Assembly (NCBI GenBank): GCA_035628915.1
Contig: DASPIW010000034.1
Span: 47,570-111,569, forward strand
Length of the DNA: 64,000 bases
Direction: 5' to 3'
From: JARBUG01 sp035628915
Lineage (GTDB): Bacteria; Bacillota; Sulfobacillia; Symbiobacteriales; Symbiobacteriaceae
Both the position numbers and the translations under genes were made by a program. Below are positions 25,103 to 32,813 of this stretch, piece by piece; positions within the stretch are counted from its first letter, which is position 1; every line of letters begins with the position of its first letter. The notes under the pieces were generated by a model. The model was not told the origin of the DNA. It searched no databases and saw only the letters and a program-made list of their open reading frames with translations.

Positions 25103-25262
25103 CTAATCCGTTTTCATTGGCTGTTTTTGTCGGATGCGCACGAATTGCAGGTCGAATACTGCGACCTTCGGGGACTTGCGCACGCCGGAAGAAGATGGCA
25201 ATATAGAACCCGTCCGGATTATGTCCACCATCTGGGCTACCACACAGGAGGAGACGAGAGAG

Positions 25263-26537
25263 ATGGTCAGCTTCCGCAAGGGTCTAGCCTTCGTGCTCGC
25301 CGTCGCCATGCTGGCTGCGGTAGGGTGCAGCGGCAAGAAAACAGAGGAACCGGCTCCCGCGCCCGCCAAAGCGACCGAAGCTCCGAAAGAACCGGTCAAG
25401 ATCCAGTTCTGGCATGGCATGGCTGATGACTCGGCTCATGGTAAAGTTCTGAAGAAGCTCGTCGAGGAGTTCAACGCGACGCACAAGGACGTCAGCGTCG
25501 AGTCCACGTACCAGGGCAGCTACGTCCAACTTGAGCAGAAGGTGACTTCCGCCCTGCAGGCCGGCACGCAGCCCGCCGTGGTCCAGCCGACGGACTCCAT
25601 CCTCTCCAGCCTCGTCAATGGCAAGGCGGTCATCGCCCTGGACGGCCTGGTCCCCGCCGCCGAACTTGCTGACTTCCCCCCTTCCCTGCTCCTGGCTCAG
25701 AAAATCGACGGCAAGCTATACGCTCTCCCGTTCAATAAATCGGCAGTCGTTCTGATCTACTATCCCGACTACGTGCCGAACCCCCCGAAAACCTGGGATG
25801 AGTTCAAGAAGGCCGCCAAGGCTGCCACCGACCCCGGCAAGCGCTTCGGCACCGCCTTCAATGCCGACGTGTACTACTTCGGCACCCACTTCGGTCAGAC
25901 CGGCGGCCAGTGGATCAAGGACGGCAAGGCTGCCTTCAACGGCCCCGAAGGCCAGCAGGCGCTGCAGCTGATCGTCGATATGGCCAAGGAAGGCACCGCC
26001 ATTCAGCTCAAGCAGGGCGAGTACCAGTCCGACTACTTCAACCAGGGCCGCGCTGCGATGATCGCCACGACCACCGCTTCCTTTGCCTACATGAAGCCGG
26101 TCGACGGCAAGCCCTGGAAAGTCGCTCCGCTCTATGCCGGCCCGAAGGGTGAGGCTCCGCCGCTCTCCGGCGCCAACCTCTCGATCATGGAAGGCCTGAA
26201 GAAGGACCAGCAGGATGCCGCTCTGAAGTTTGTCCTCTGGATGACGAGCAAGGAAGCCACCCTGACGTGGGCCATGGGCAAGACCGGCTACGGTCCCGTC
26301 CGGAAGTCCGCCCTGGCCGACGACCGCTGGAAGAACTTCATCAAGGATAACCCCGAATACGGTGTCCTCGGCGACGCGCTGAGCAAGGGCGTTGTGCAGC
26401 CCAGCCACCCGCAGTGGTCGAACGTCCAGAAGCAGATCACGACGGCGGTTGAGTCCGCACTGCTCGGCAAGCAAGACGTCAAGGCCGCACTGGATGACGC
26501 CGCCAAGAAGGGCGACGAATTCCTGTCCAAGAAGTAA
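25263..26537 (+). CDS. Extracellular solute-binding lipoprotein, UgpB/sugar type
   Basis: 424 residues. Signal peptide and lipobox (LAVAMLAAVGC, Cys near 22), a short Pro/Ala/Glu linker, then the family-1 binding domain beginning KIQFWHGMADDSAHGKVL. FWHGM and the following QPAVVQPTDSILSSL resemble glycerol-3-phosphate/maltose-like binders (UgpB group). The ATG at 25263 is preferred over the open frame's first Met because the signal peptide starts there and GGAGGAGACGAGAG lies upstream. It is third in the cluster, whereas binding proteins are usually first. The substrate is not determinable. Confidence 0.94.
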   Translation: MVSFRKGLAFVLAVAMLAAVGCSGKKTEEPAPAPAKATEAPKEPVKIQFWHGMADDSAHGKVLKKLVEEFNATHKDVSVESTYQGSYVQLEQKVTSALQAGTQPAVVQPTDSILSSLVNGKAVIALDGLVPAAELADFPPSLLLAQKIDGKLYALPFNKSAVVLIYYPDYVPNPPKTWDEFKKAAKAATDPGKRFGTAFNADVYYFGTHFGQTGGQWIKDGKAAFNGPEGQQALQLIVDMAKEGTAIQLKQGEYQSDYFNQGRAAMIATTTASFAYMKPVDGKPWKVAPLYAGPKGEAPPLSGANLSIMEGLKKDQQDAALKFVLWMTSKEATLTWAMGKTGYGPVRKSALADDRWKNFIKDNPEYGVLGDALSKGVVQPSHPQWSNVQKQITTAVESALLGKQDVKAALDDAAKKGDEFLSKK

Positions 26538-26550
26538 CCGTATCGAGCAC

Positions 26551-26572
26551 GAGGGGGGCTGCCGCCCCCCTC
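26551..26572 (+). terminator. Hairpin after the binding-protein gene
   Basis: Perfect 9-bp stem GAGGGGGGC / GCCCCCCTC with a 4-base loop, 13 bp past the stop. No T-run follows, so partial read-through into the next gene is possible. Confidence 0.6.
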
Positions 26573-26637
26573 GACCTGCTCGCGGCAGGCGCCGCACCGC
26601 CCTGCCTCAGTCACCCGGCGTACGGAGGCGTTGCCTT

Positions 26638-28011
26638 TTGGCTACCTACCCTACCCTTACGGTTTTCAGCGGCATCGGAACCGTTGGCGGCACGAAGATC
26701 GCCGTACAGGAAGGCGCATACCGGGTCATCTTCGACTTTGGCTCCACGTACGCACCGGGCGGCGATTTCTGGGGCGCCAAGCTGAAATCCCGGCCGGGCG
26801 CCGCCCACTTGCGGGACATGATTGTGATGGGCTATACGCCGGCCCTGAACGGCGTGTATCGGACCGGGGCGGCCGAGACCATCGGCCTCGAACCCGGGCG
26901 GAGCGATTCGACCCAGGTCTTCATCAGCCATCTGCACCTCGATCATATGGCCCTGGTCGATCTGGTGGCCGACGAGGTGCCGGTCTGGATGCACAGCGAT
27001 TCTCTCCGGCTCTTCCGGGCCATCGCGGCCACGGGCGAGAATCCGCCGGTGCCGGCGGGCGCCCGCACCTTCGAGTGGGGGCAGAGAGTCGAGGTCGGGC
27101 CGATCAGGGTGACGCCCGTCGCCGTTGACCATGACATTCCCGGCGCTGCGGCGCTGTTGATAGAAACATCCGCGGGCACGGTGGTCTATACGGGAGACTT
27201 GCGCCGGCACGGCGCGCACCCGGAGTTGATCGACCGCTTCATCGAACTTGCCCGGGCGACCCGGCCCAAGATTTTGCTGATCGAAGGCACCCGACTGGGT
27301 GAAGCAGAGCTCTACCCGGACCGGGCGCCCACCCTCTCGGAAGCGGAGGTTCCCAGCCGGGTGTTGGAGCACCTTGCCGGGTGCAAAGGTCTGGCGATGA
27401 TCGGCCTGTACCCCCGTAACATAGAGCGGGTGGCGAACCTGGCCCGGGCGGTCCCGGCGGCGGGGCGCACGCTGGCGCTTTCACCGGAATTGGCGCACAT
27501 TTTCGGTGAAATGGGGGGCGATTTGGGCAGCGTCGCAGTGTATGTGCGCGCCAAGGACCACCATGCGCTGGCTGCGGGAGCTGCGCCGGGCTGGCTGACC
27601 GCTCTGCTGGACCGGGACGTGCGGGTCTTGGATGCCGCTGCGGTGCGGGCCGAGCCGGCACGGTATCTGCTGCAGCTTTTCTACTGGGATCTGCCGGAGC
27701 TGGTGGACCTGCAGCCGTGGGAAGGCGGGCTGTTCATCCACAGTAACGGCGAGCCGCTGGGGCGGTTTGATCCGGCCTACGAGCTCTTTGCCCGCTGGCT
27801 GGAGCACTTTGGCGTTCCCCTGGTTTCGGTGTTGAGTACCGGGCACGCGTCCCATGAGGATCTGGTGCGCATCGCCCGGGCGATTGGCCCGGAGGTGCTG
27901 ATGCCTATCCACAGCAAGAACCCGGAGCGCATGGTTATCGCTGGGCAGGCGAGGGAACTGCCGGAGCCGGGAGGCATCTACGCGATCGGCACAGGAAAGC
28001 GAAACGGCTGA
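26638..28011 (+). CDS. Beta-CASP-type metallo-beta-lactamase-fold hydrolase
   Basis: 457 residues. The metal site HLHLDHM (about residue 100) and a second His segment (AVDHDIPGAA) belong to the MBL fold. The C-terminal STGHASHEDLVRIARAIGP followed by LMPIHSKNPER matches the motifs of beta-CASP nucleases such as RNase J. The N-terminal part (FSGIGTVGGTKIAVQEGAYRVIFDFG) matches the RNase J-like strand entering the active site. A nuclease role is inferred; the protein is shorter than RNase J. The TTG start at 26638 has GGAGG about 10 bases upstream. It follows the importer genes on the same strand. Confidence 0.85.
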   Translation: MATYPTLTVFSGIGTVGGTKIAVQEGAYRVIFDFGSTYAPGGDFWGAKLKSRPGAAHLRDMIVMGYTPALNGVYRTGAAETIGLEPGRSDSTQVFISHLHLDHMALVDLVADEVPVWMHSDSLRLFRAIAATGENPPVPAGARTFEWGQRVEVGPIRVTPVAVDHDIPGAAALLIETSAGTVVYTGDLRRHGAHPELIDRFIELARATRPKILLIEGTRLGEAELYPDRAPTLSEAEVPSRVLEHLAGCKGLAMIGLYPRNIERVANLARAVPAAGRTLALSPELAHIFGEMGGDLGSVAVYVRAKDHHALAAGAAPGWLTALLDRDVRVLDAAAVRAEPARYLLQLFYWDLPELVDLQPWEGGLFIHSNGEPLGRFDPAYELFARWLEHFGVPLVSVLSTGHASHEDLVRIARAIGPEVLMPIHSKNPERMVIAGQARELPEPGGIYAIGTGKRNG

Positions 28012-28050
28012 GAGGCGGCGCCCGAACTGACGTCAGGAGGCAGAAAGCCT

Positions 28051-28272
28051 ATGCTGCATCATGTCTACCGTCTATCCGGAGCAAACATGGATATCGACCT
28101 GACCAGTGGCGACAAGATTGCCTGGAAGCAGATGCCCTGTCCCTGGAACGCTGCCGAGAACATCAGGCGCCACAAGTGTGCCGTGAAAAATACGTCGCTG
28201 TGCCCTTACTTCTGCGGCATCGAGCCGCCGGACACGGTATTGTGCTCTTACCCTAATCGGCGGGTCGAGTGA
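28051..28272 (+). CDS. Small Cys-rich protein, unknown
   Basis: 73 residues with AGGAGG about 10 bases before the ATG, 39 bp after the MBL-fold gene. Five cysteines lie in the second half (MPCPWN, HKCAVKN, LCPYFCG, LCSYP), spaced so that they could bind a metal, but no known zinc-finger spacing fits exactly. No signal peptide. The strong ribosome site and the terminator just after it support a real gene. No family recognised. Confidence 0.7.
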   Translation: MLHHVYRLSGANMDIDLTSGDKIAWKQMPCPWNAAENIRRHKCAVKNTSLCPYFCGIEPPDTVLCSYPNRRVE

Positions 28273-28303
28273 AGTCGCGTTGGGTGCGAACGAACAGAAC
28301 TAT

Positions 28304-28337
28304 GCCCCAGGGTTCGCCAAAGGCGAGCCTCTGGGGC
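28304..28337 (+). terminator. Long hairpin ending the 23-28 kb plus-strand unit
   Basis: Arms 28304-28318 and 28322-28337 form about 15 bp with one bulge (GCCCCAGGGTTCGCC against its complement). The tail is CGTTTCG. Confidence 0.65.
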
Positions 28338-28424
28338 CGTTTCGCATGCCGGGGGCTGGGGATGCCGTCTTCGGCGCTACCATGGCCGGCGCCGCGGGCC
28401 GGCGAGGATATGCGCCGGTAGGTG

Positions 28425-28477
28425 GTTGTCATTTTTTACAAATTTCGGGTCCTTCTTGGCTTGTATAAGTTGACAAC
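28425..28477. repeat. 53-bp palindromic element, left copy
   Basis: A 17-bp arm GTTGTCATTTTTTACAA, a 19-bp spacer, and the facing arm TTGTATAAGTTGACAAC. Arms match at 14 of 17 positions. The same architecture recurs at 28635-28687. Confidence 0.75.
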
Positions 28478-28634
28478 TGAACACACCAATTGAGCGCTGG
28501 ATCTACCCACACCGGGCGAAGCGACAGTATTCGTCAGGGTTTGAGGGTATTCGGCATGAAGTGGGGCGGGTTCCGCTGTTCCATCAGGCCGGCGCAGCGC
28601 AGAAACGAGCGGTTGAGGACTGCGGCATGGTCAG

Positions 28635-28687
28635 GTTGTCAACTTCTACAAGGCAGTAAGTCTTGCTAGCTTGTAAATCCTGACAGC
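28635..28687. repeat. 53-bp palindromic element, right copy
   Basis: Arm GTTGTCAACTTCTACAA, 19-bp spacer, facing arm TTGTAAATCCTGACAGC. Arm and spacer lengths are identical to the left copy. The arms share the consensus GTTGTCAACTTNTACAA with the left copy while the spacers differ. Confidence 0.75.
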
Positions 28688-28888
28688 CGGTTTATGAAGC
28701 GCTCGCGGCAGCGGCAGGGACCGTACAGCTTGGTCCCGCTTTGCTCCGCCGGCGGTGTTGACGCCAACGTTCCTGGAGCATCCTGCAGCATCCTGTGATC
28801 ATCCTGGAAGATCCGACGACAAGCTACGGCAACCGACAAAGCGCTACTGTGTACGCGATACCTTGGAACAGCCACGGGCAGAAAAATG

Positions 28889-28920
28889 CCGCTAGCACCT
28901 GCATTCACTAGCGCTAGCGG
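28889..28920 (-). terminator. Orphan minus-strand terminator
   Basis: CCGCTAGC (28889-28896) pairs with GCTAGCGG (28913-28920). On the minus strand it is followed by CATTTTTCTG. No recognised gene lies upstream on that strand before recN at 29430, which has its own terminator. Confidence 0.6.
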
Positions 28921-29214
28921 CCCTCTTGCAGACAATTGTGCCTGACACACCCTGCCAGCAGTGACTACCACCGACAAGTTCCTGCGAGCACCGACCACGA
29001 CGTGCGAGAAAAAAGGAATACCTGCGAACGAGTCACAAGACTCGGTCGGCTAACATTCGCCCATGTGGTCCATGACAATAATCGGATCGTCATGATGATA
29101 CGCCTCGTCGCGGTAAGCCAAAGGGCGAAACCGCTACCCGGGGGTCGAATGTGGTACTAGTACTCCAAGGGGTTAGAGCCCTATCAGGTCACTGACTCTG
29201 AGGAGGTGGCCCTG

Positions 29215-29325
29215 GTGCAGGAAACCTTCCGGGATACCCGCCCACGCCTTTCTGCAGCTGTCGAACGAGCAACAGTCGTTCGGCTTCGGGTGGATCAGCT
29301 TGGATCATGGAATGCCCCCATTTGA
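29215..29325 (+). CDS. Possible 36-residue protein
   Basis: GTG start with AGGAGG at 29201-29206, a spacing of 8 bases. The peptide is basic and amphipathic (QETFRDTRPRLSAAVERA, then TVVRLRVDQLGSWNAPI). It is too short for family assignment. The ribosome site is the only positive evidence; no terminator clearly follows on the plus strand. Confidence 0.35.
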   Translation: MQETFRDTRPRLSAAVERATVVRLRVDQLGSWNAPI

Positions 29326-29374
29326 TCGTACTGATCTGCCTTGCCCAAGTGGTTTGGGGTCTTGCCGAGCAAAT

Positions 29375-29418
29375 GAGAGGGCGCCATCCGTCCCGTCTTT
29401 CGGGAGGGTGGCGCTCTC
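29375..29418 (-). terminator. Terminator of recN
   Basis: Imperfect hairpin: GAGAG and CGCCA (29375-29386) pair with TGGCG and CTCTC (29409-29418), with an inner CCCG/CGGG stem. The minus-strand tail is ATTTGCTC. It lies 12 bp after the recN stop. Confidence 0.7.
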
Positions 29419-29429
29419 CTGTCACGGCC

Positions 29430-31208
29430 TCACGCCGTCCGCAGGCCCTGCTTCTGGCGGTCCGCCTGGCGCAGCATATCGCGCGCCGCTTCGATGGTAA
29501 ACGGCGAGACTTCGGCGCCGCCGATCATCCGGGCGATTTCGTCGGTCCGGCCCGCATCATCGAGGGCTGCGACGCTGGTGACAGTCCGCCCCGCCTCGGT
29601 GCTCTTGGCGATCAGGAAGTGAATATCGGCCAGGGCCGCCACCTGGGGCAGATGGGTGACGCAGAGCACCTGGCGATCCCGGGCGATGCGCGCCAGCTTT
29701 TCGCCCACAGCCTGGGCCGCCCGGCCCGAAATGCCGGTGTCGATCTCGTCGAAGACGAGGCTGGGCACGCCGTCGACCTTGGCCAAAATCACCTTAAGGG
29801 CCAGCATGATCCGGCTCATTTCGCCGCCGGAGACGATTTTCGCGAGGGGTTTGAGCGGCTCGCCCAGGTTGGGCGAAAAGAGGAACTCCACTTTATCCCA
29901 GCCCCGGTGGGTAACGTGATGGTAGTTGGCCCCGGCCGGGTGCTCCACCACCACCTCGAACCGGGAATTGGCCATGCCCAGGTCGGCCAGCTCCCGGACG
30001 ACCCGGGCGCTCAGCTGTCCGGCCGCCTCGCGGCGCTGCATGGTCAGTTGGGCGGCCAGTTCCTCGGCCCGCTGGCCGAGGCGCGCCTCCTCGGCCTTCA
30101 ACCCATCGATCAGCTCCTGGCTGTGGGTCAGCCGGTCGAGCTCCTGCTGAATCTGCGTCAGATAGGCCAGCATCTCATGGACGGAGTCGCCGTATTTCCG
30201 CTTGAGACTGCCGATCTGGTCAAGGCGGGCTTCCACCCGGGCCAGCCGGTCCGGATTATCGTCAACGCGGTCGCGATAGTCGGCCAGAAGGTGGCTCGCT
30301 TCCTGCACCTGAATCAGGGCAGAACCTACCAGCTCCACCGCTTCGCCCAGCGAGGGGTCATGCCGGAGCACATCTTCCAAGTCGACTCTGACCCGCCCCA
30401 GCAGGTCCACGGCGGAAAGCTGCCGTCCGCCGCCTTCGTAAAGCTGGCCGTACGCCGTGGTGGCGGTCAGCTTCAGCTTCCCGGCGTGGGCGAGAACCTG
30501 GCGCTCCTGCTCCAGTTCCTCCTCCTCACCCTCCTTCAGGCGGGCAGCGGTCAGTTCATCCACCTGGAAGCGCAGCAGGTCTTCCTTGCGGGCCCGGTCC
30601 CGCTCGTCGCCGAGCAGTGCGCGCAGTTCACCGTGGATGCGCAGCAGTTCCCGGACGACTTCGGCCAGGGGCTCGCGGATCGACATGAGCGGGCCGCCGC
30701 CGTACCGGTCGAGCAGGTCAAGGCTCTTTCCTTCCTGCTGCAGCAGCGAGCCGCCGTACTGATCCAGCAGTTCCAGGTGCTTCTCGGCCTGCAGCAGGGA
30801 CTGGTGCTCGTGCTGGCCGTGCAGGTCGACCAGGCCTTCCGCGGCCTCCCGGAGCATGCCGACCGTGATCGTCCGGCCATTTGCCCGGATGGAGGCACGG
30901 CCGCTGCGGGCGATTTCGCGCCGGACGACCAGCAGGTTGTCATCTTCCACGGGCACGCCCATTTCGCGCAGGGCGCCCGCCTTGTGCGGGCTGTCAGCCA
31001 GGTCGAAGACCGCCTCGACCACGGCGCGCTCCTCGCCGGAGCGGACGACATCCGCCGAAGTGCGGCCGCCCAGCACAGCCTGAACGGCATCCAGAATAAT
31101 CGATTTGCCCGCGCCTGTCTCACCGGTCAGGACATTCAGCCCCCCGGCGAACTGCAGGCGTACGTACTCAATAAGTGCAAACTGTTCAATACTGATCTCG
31201 AGGAGCAC
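29430..31208 (-). CDS. recN: DNA repair protein RecN
   Basis: SMC-like ATPase for double-strand break repair. 592 residues: N-terminal Walker A TGETGAGKSIILDAV (about 28-42), long central coiled coil (about 160-360), and the C-terminal ABC half with KIVSGGEMSRIMLALK (signature) and LVFDEIDTGISG (Walker B, about 495). It starts at GTG 31208 with GGGAGG 8 bases upstream. Lies 52 bp after argR, as in Bacillus, but is separated from spoIVB by the 23-29 kb plus-strand insertion. Confidence 0.97.
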   Translation of the reverse strand: MLLEISIEQFALIEYVRLQFAGGLNVLTGETGAGKSIILDAVQAVLGGRTSADVVRSGEERAVVEAVFDLADSPHKAGALREMGVPVEDDNLLVVRREIARSGRASIRANGRTITVGMLREAAEGLVDLHGQHEHQSLLQAEKHLELLDQYGGSLLQQEGKSLDLLDRYGGGPLMSIREPLAEVVRELLRIHGELRALLGDERDRARKEDLLRFQVDELTAARLKEGEEEELEQERQVLAHAGKLKLTATTAYGQLYEGGGRQLSAVDLLGRVRVDLEDVLRHDPSLGEAVELVGSALIQVQEASHLLADYRDRVDDNPDRLARVEARLDQIGSLKRKYGDSVHEMLAYLTQIQQELDRLTHSQELIDGLKAEEARLGQRAEELAAQLTMQRREAAGQLSARVVRELADLGMANSRFEVVVEHPAGANYHHVTHRGWDKVEFLFSPNLGEPLKPLAKIVSGGEMSRIMLALKVILAKVDGVPSLVFDEIDTGISGRAAQAVGEKLARIARDRQVLCVTHLPQVAALADIHFLIAKSTEAGRTVTSVAALDDAGRTDEIARMIGGAEVSPFTIEAARDMLRQADRQKQGLRTA

Positions 31209-31260
31209 CGGCTCACCCTCCCGCTGTTTACGATGGGGCCCGGCTGTTCTGCATACCCGC

Positions 31261-31719
31261 TTAACGCATAAGGCCGCGGATCCGCTCCACGACTTCGGGA
31301 GTGGCTTCCTTCGGCTTGATGATGACCAGGACGGTGTCGTCGCCCGCGACGCTGCCGATCATTTCCGTCCAGCCCAGGTGGTCGATGGCTGACGCAACCC
31401 CGGGCGCCGTACCGGGCAGCGATTTGACGACGATCAGGTTCTCGCTGTGGTCAACGCCGAGGACCGATTCCTGGAAGATGCGCCGCCGCTTGTCCCAGGA
31501 GACCGAGGGGACCTCTTCCGGAACGCCGTACCGGTACCGACCGTCGCCCGTGGGGACTTTGTTGAGCTGCAGCTCTTTGATGTCCCGCGAAACGGTTGCC
31601 TGCGTCACCGGGATGCCATGGCGCCCCAACGCCTCGGCCAGTTCTTCCTGCGTTTCGATCACTTGATGCTTGATGATCTCAAGTATTTTCGCCTGGCGTC
31701 GTGCTTTCACTGCGGTCAC
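31261..31719 (-). CDS. argR: Arginine repressor ArgR/AhrC
   Basis: 152-residue hexameric repressor/activator of arginine metabolism. The N-terminal winged helix contains TQEELAEALGRHGIPVTQATVSRDIKELQL (about 23-52). The C-terminal oligomerisation and arginine-binding domain ends with GSVAGDDTVLVIIK, where GDDT contacts arginine. GTG at 31719 or a second GTG three codons later could start it; GAGGTGA sits between. A 22-bp palindrome immediately upstream may be an autoregulatory site. Confidence 0.95.
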   Translation of the reverse strand: MTAVKARRQAKILEIIKHQVIETQEELAEALGRHGIPVTQATVSRDIKELQLNKVPTGDGRYRYGVPEEVPSVSWDKRRRIFQESVLGVDHSENLIVVKSLPGTAPGVASAIDHLGWTEMIGSVAGDDTVLVIIKPKEATPEVVERIRGLMR

Positions 31720-31721
31720 CT

Positions 31722-31743
31722 CATGGTTAGATTCTTAACCATG
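31722..31743. promoter_or_regulatory. Palindromic operator candidate before argR
   Basis: CATGGTTA, six bases, TAACCATG: perfect 8-bp arms, starting 3 bp before the argR start codon, so occupancy would block ribosome access or transcription. It is AT-richer than its surroundings, as ARG boxes are, but does not match the Bacillus box closely. Confidence 0.5.
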
Positions 31744-31814
31744 ATTTCTTTAAGGCTGGCGGGTTTCCCTGCATAAAAACTCGCTTCGTTGTATATGCAG
31801 CGGTGAATGACGTC

Positions 31815-32672
31815 TTACCGGCCTGGATTGGCGAGTTTTCGGCGGAGCACATCATAAAAGCTGTAGCTGTGGCGGCGCACAAGGCGCGCGCTGAACGGCG
31901 CCCGGCTGACAGCGACCAGGTCGCCCGGCAGCAGCCGGATGGGCTCGGAGCCGTCGGTGGAAAGGCCGACTTCGCCGGGGCTCTCCAGCACGGTGACGGT
32001 CACCTGCTCCTGCCCGGCGACGACGATGGACCGCGCCGCCATGGTGTGGGGGCAGATGGGCGTGATCATCAGCACGTCGACCGTCGGGCCGACCACGGGA
32101 CCGCCGGCCGAGAGCGAGTAAGCGGTCGATCCGGTAGGCGTTGAAATGATGACGCCGTCGGCGGGATAGCGGGCCACCACGGTTTCACCGACGGACACGC
32201 CCAACTGGGCCAACCGGGCTCTGGGGCCCTTGGAGACGACGGCGTCGTTGAGCGCGGTGGTGGTAAAGACGACCTGACCTTCCCGGATGACGGCGACCGA
32301 GAGCATCAGGCGCTGTTCGATGCGGTAGTTGCCCGCCAGGATCGAATCCAGTTCGTCGAAGAGCTCGCTGTTCTCCAGCTCCGTCAGGAATCCGAGATGG
32401 CCGGTGTTGACGCCCAGGACGGGAATCTGCAGGGAGGCCATGGCCTGGGCCGCCCGAATCAGGGTGCCGTCACCGCCGAGGACGATCAGCAGTTCCGCCG
32501 TGGCCCACGGGTCGCCTTGGGGCACGCCGAGGTCGGGGCGCCCCACCAGGTCGGCGCCCCTGGGCGGTAACATGATCGCATAATTCCTTGCTTCCAGCCA
32601 CGGAATCAGCTTACGGGTGGCGTCCAGCGCCAGAGGCTTTTCCGTGTTGACCACCAGTGCGATTTTCCGCAA
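31815..32672 (-). CDS. nadK: NAD kinase
   Basis: Makes NADP from NAD and ATP. 285 residues. The ATP/phosphate motif LIVLGGDGTLIRAAQ is near 63-77, followed by GVNTGHLGFLTEL (about 90-102). The C-terminal half carries RYPADGVIISTPTGSTAYSLSAGGP, the conserved NAD-site sequence. The TTG at 32672 follows GGAGG by 9 bases and begins LRKIALVVNTEKP, as family members do; the longer open frame upstream is a shadow of the opposite-strand proline-rich gene. Lies about 95 bp before argR on the same strand. Confidence 0.96.
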   Translation of the reverse strand: MRKIALVVNTEKPLALDATRKLIPWLEARNYAIMLPPRGADLVGRPDLGVPQGDPWATAELLIVLGGDGTLIRAAQAMASLQIPVLGVNTGHLGFLTELENSELFDELDSILAGNYRIEQRLMLSVAVIREGQVVFTTTALNDAVVSKGPRARLAQLGVSVGETVVARYPADGVIISTPTGSTAYSLSAGGPVVGPTVDVLMITPICPHTMAARSIVVAGQEQVTVTVLESPGEVGLSTDGSEPIRLLPGDLVAVSRAPFSARLVRRHSYSFYDVLRRKLANPGR

Positions 32673-32813
32673 CCTGTATGTCCTCCCCGGGGTCGATCTT
32701 CCCTGTTTGTTTTCGCTTCCGTTAGGCGATTCCCTGCGCGGGCACGCGAGCGGGTGCCGATGAATATCATGTGCCGGAAACCAAACGCCCGTCAGACAAG
32801 GAGGGTGGTCAGC

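Larger units (their letters stand above)
28273..29429. other. Gene-poor 1.15-kb region
   Basis: No long coding frame. It contains the terminator above, two copies of a 53-bp palindromic element (28425-28477, 28635-28687), an orphan minus-strand terminator (28889-28920), a small plus-strand ORF with a good ribosome site (29215-29325) and the recN terminator. It is less GC-rich than its neighbours, especially 28425-28480 and 28635-28690. Confidence 0.6.

Noticed and set aside
28425..28687. Integron attC sites
   Set aside because: The outer boxes do not match RYYYAAC/GTTRRRY and no integrase or cassette genes are present.
28666..28998. 110-codon minus-strand frame
   Set aside because: No ribosome site, no protein-like motifs, and it spans the U-tailed hairpin at 28889-28920.
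29041..29160. Possible riboswitch or tRNA-like segment (GGTAAGCCAAAGGGCGAAACCGC region)
   Set aside because: Short similarity to riboswitch-like purine loops only; no complete conserved core or cloverleaf could be drawn.
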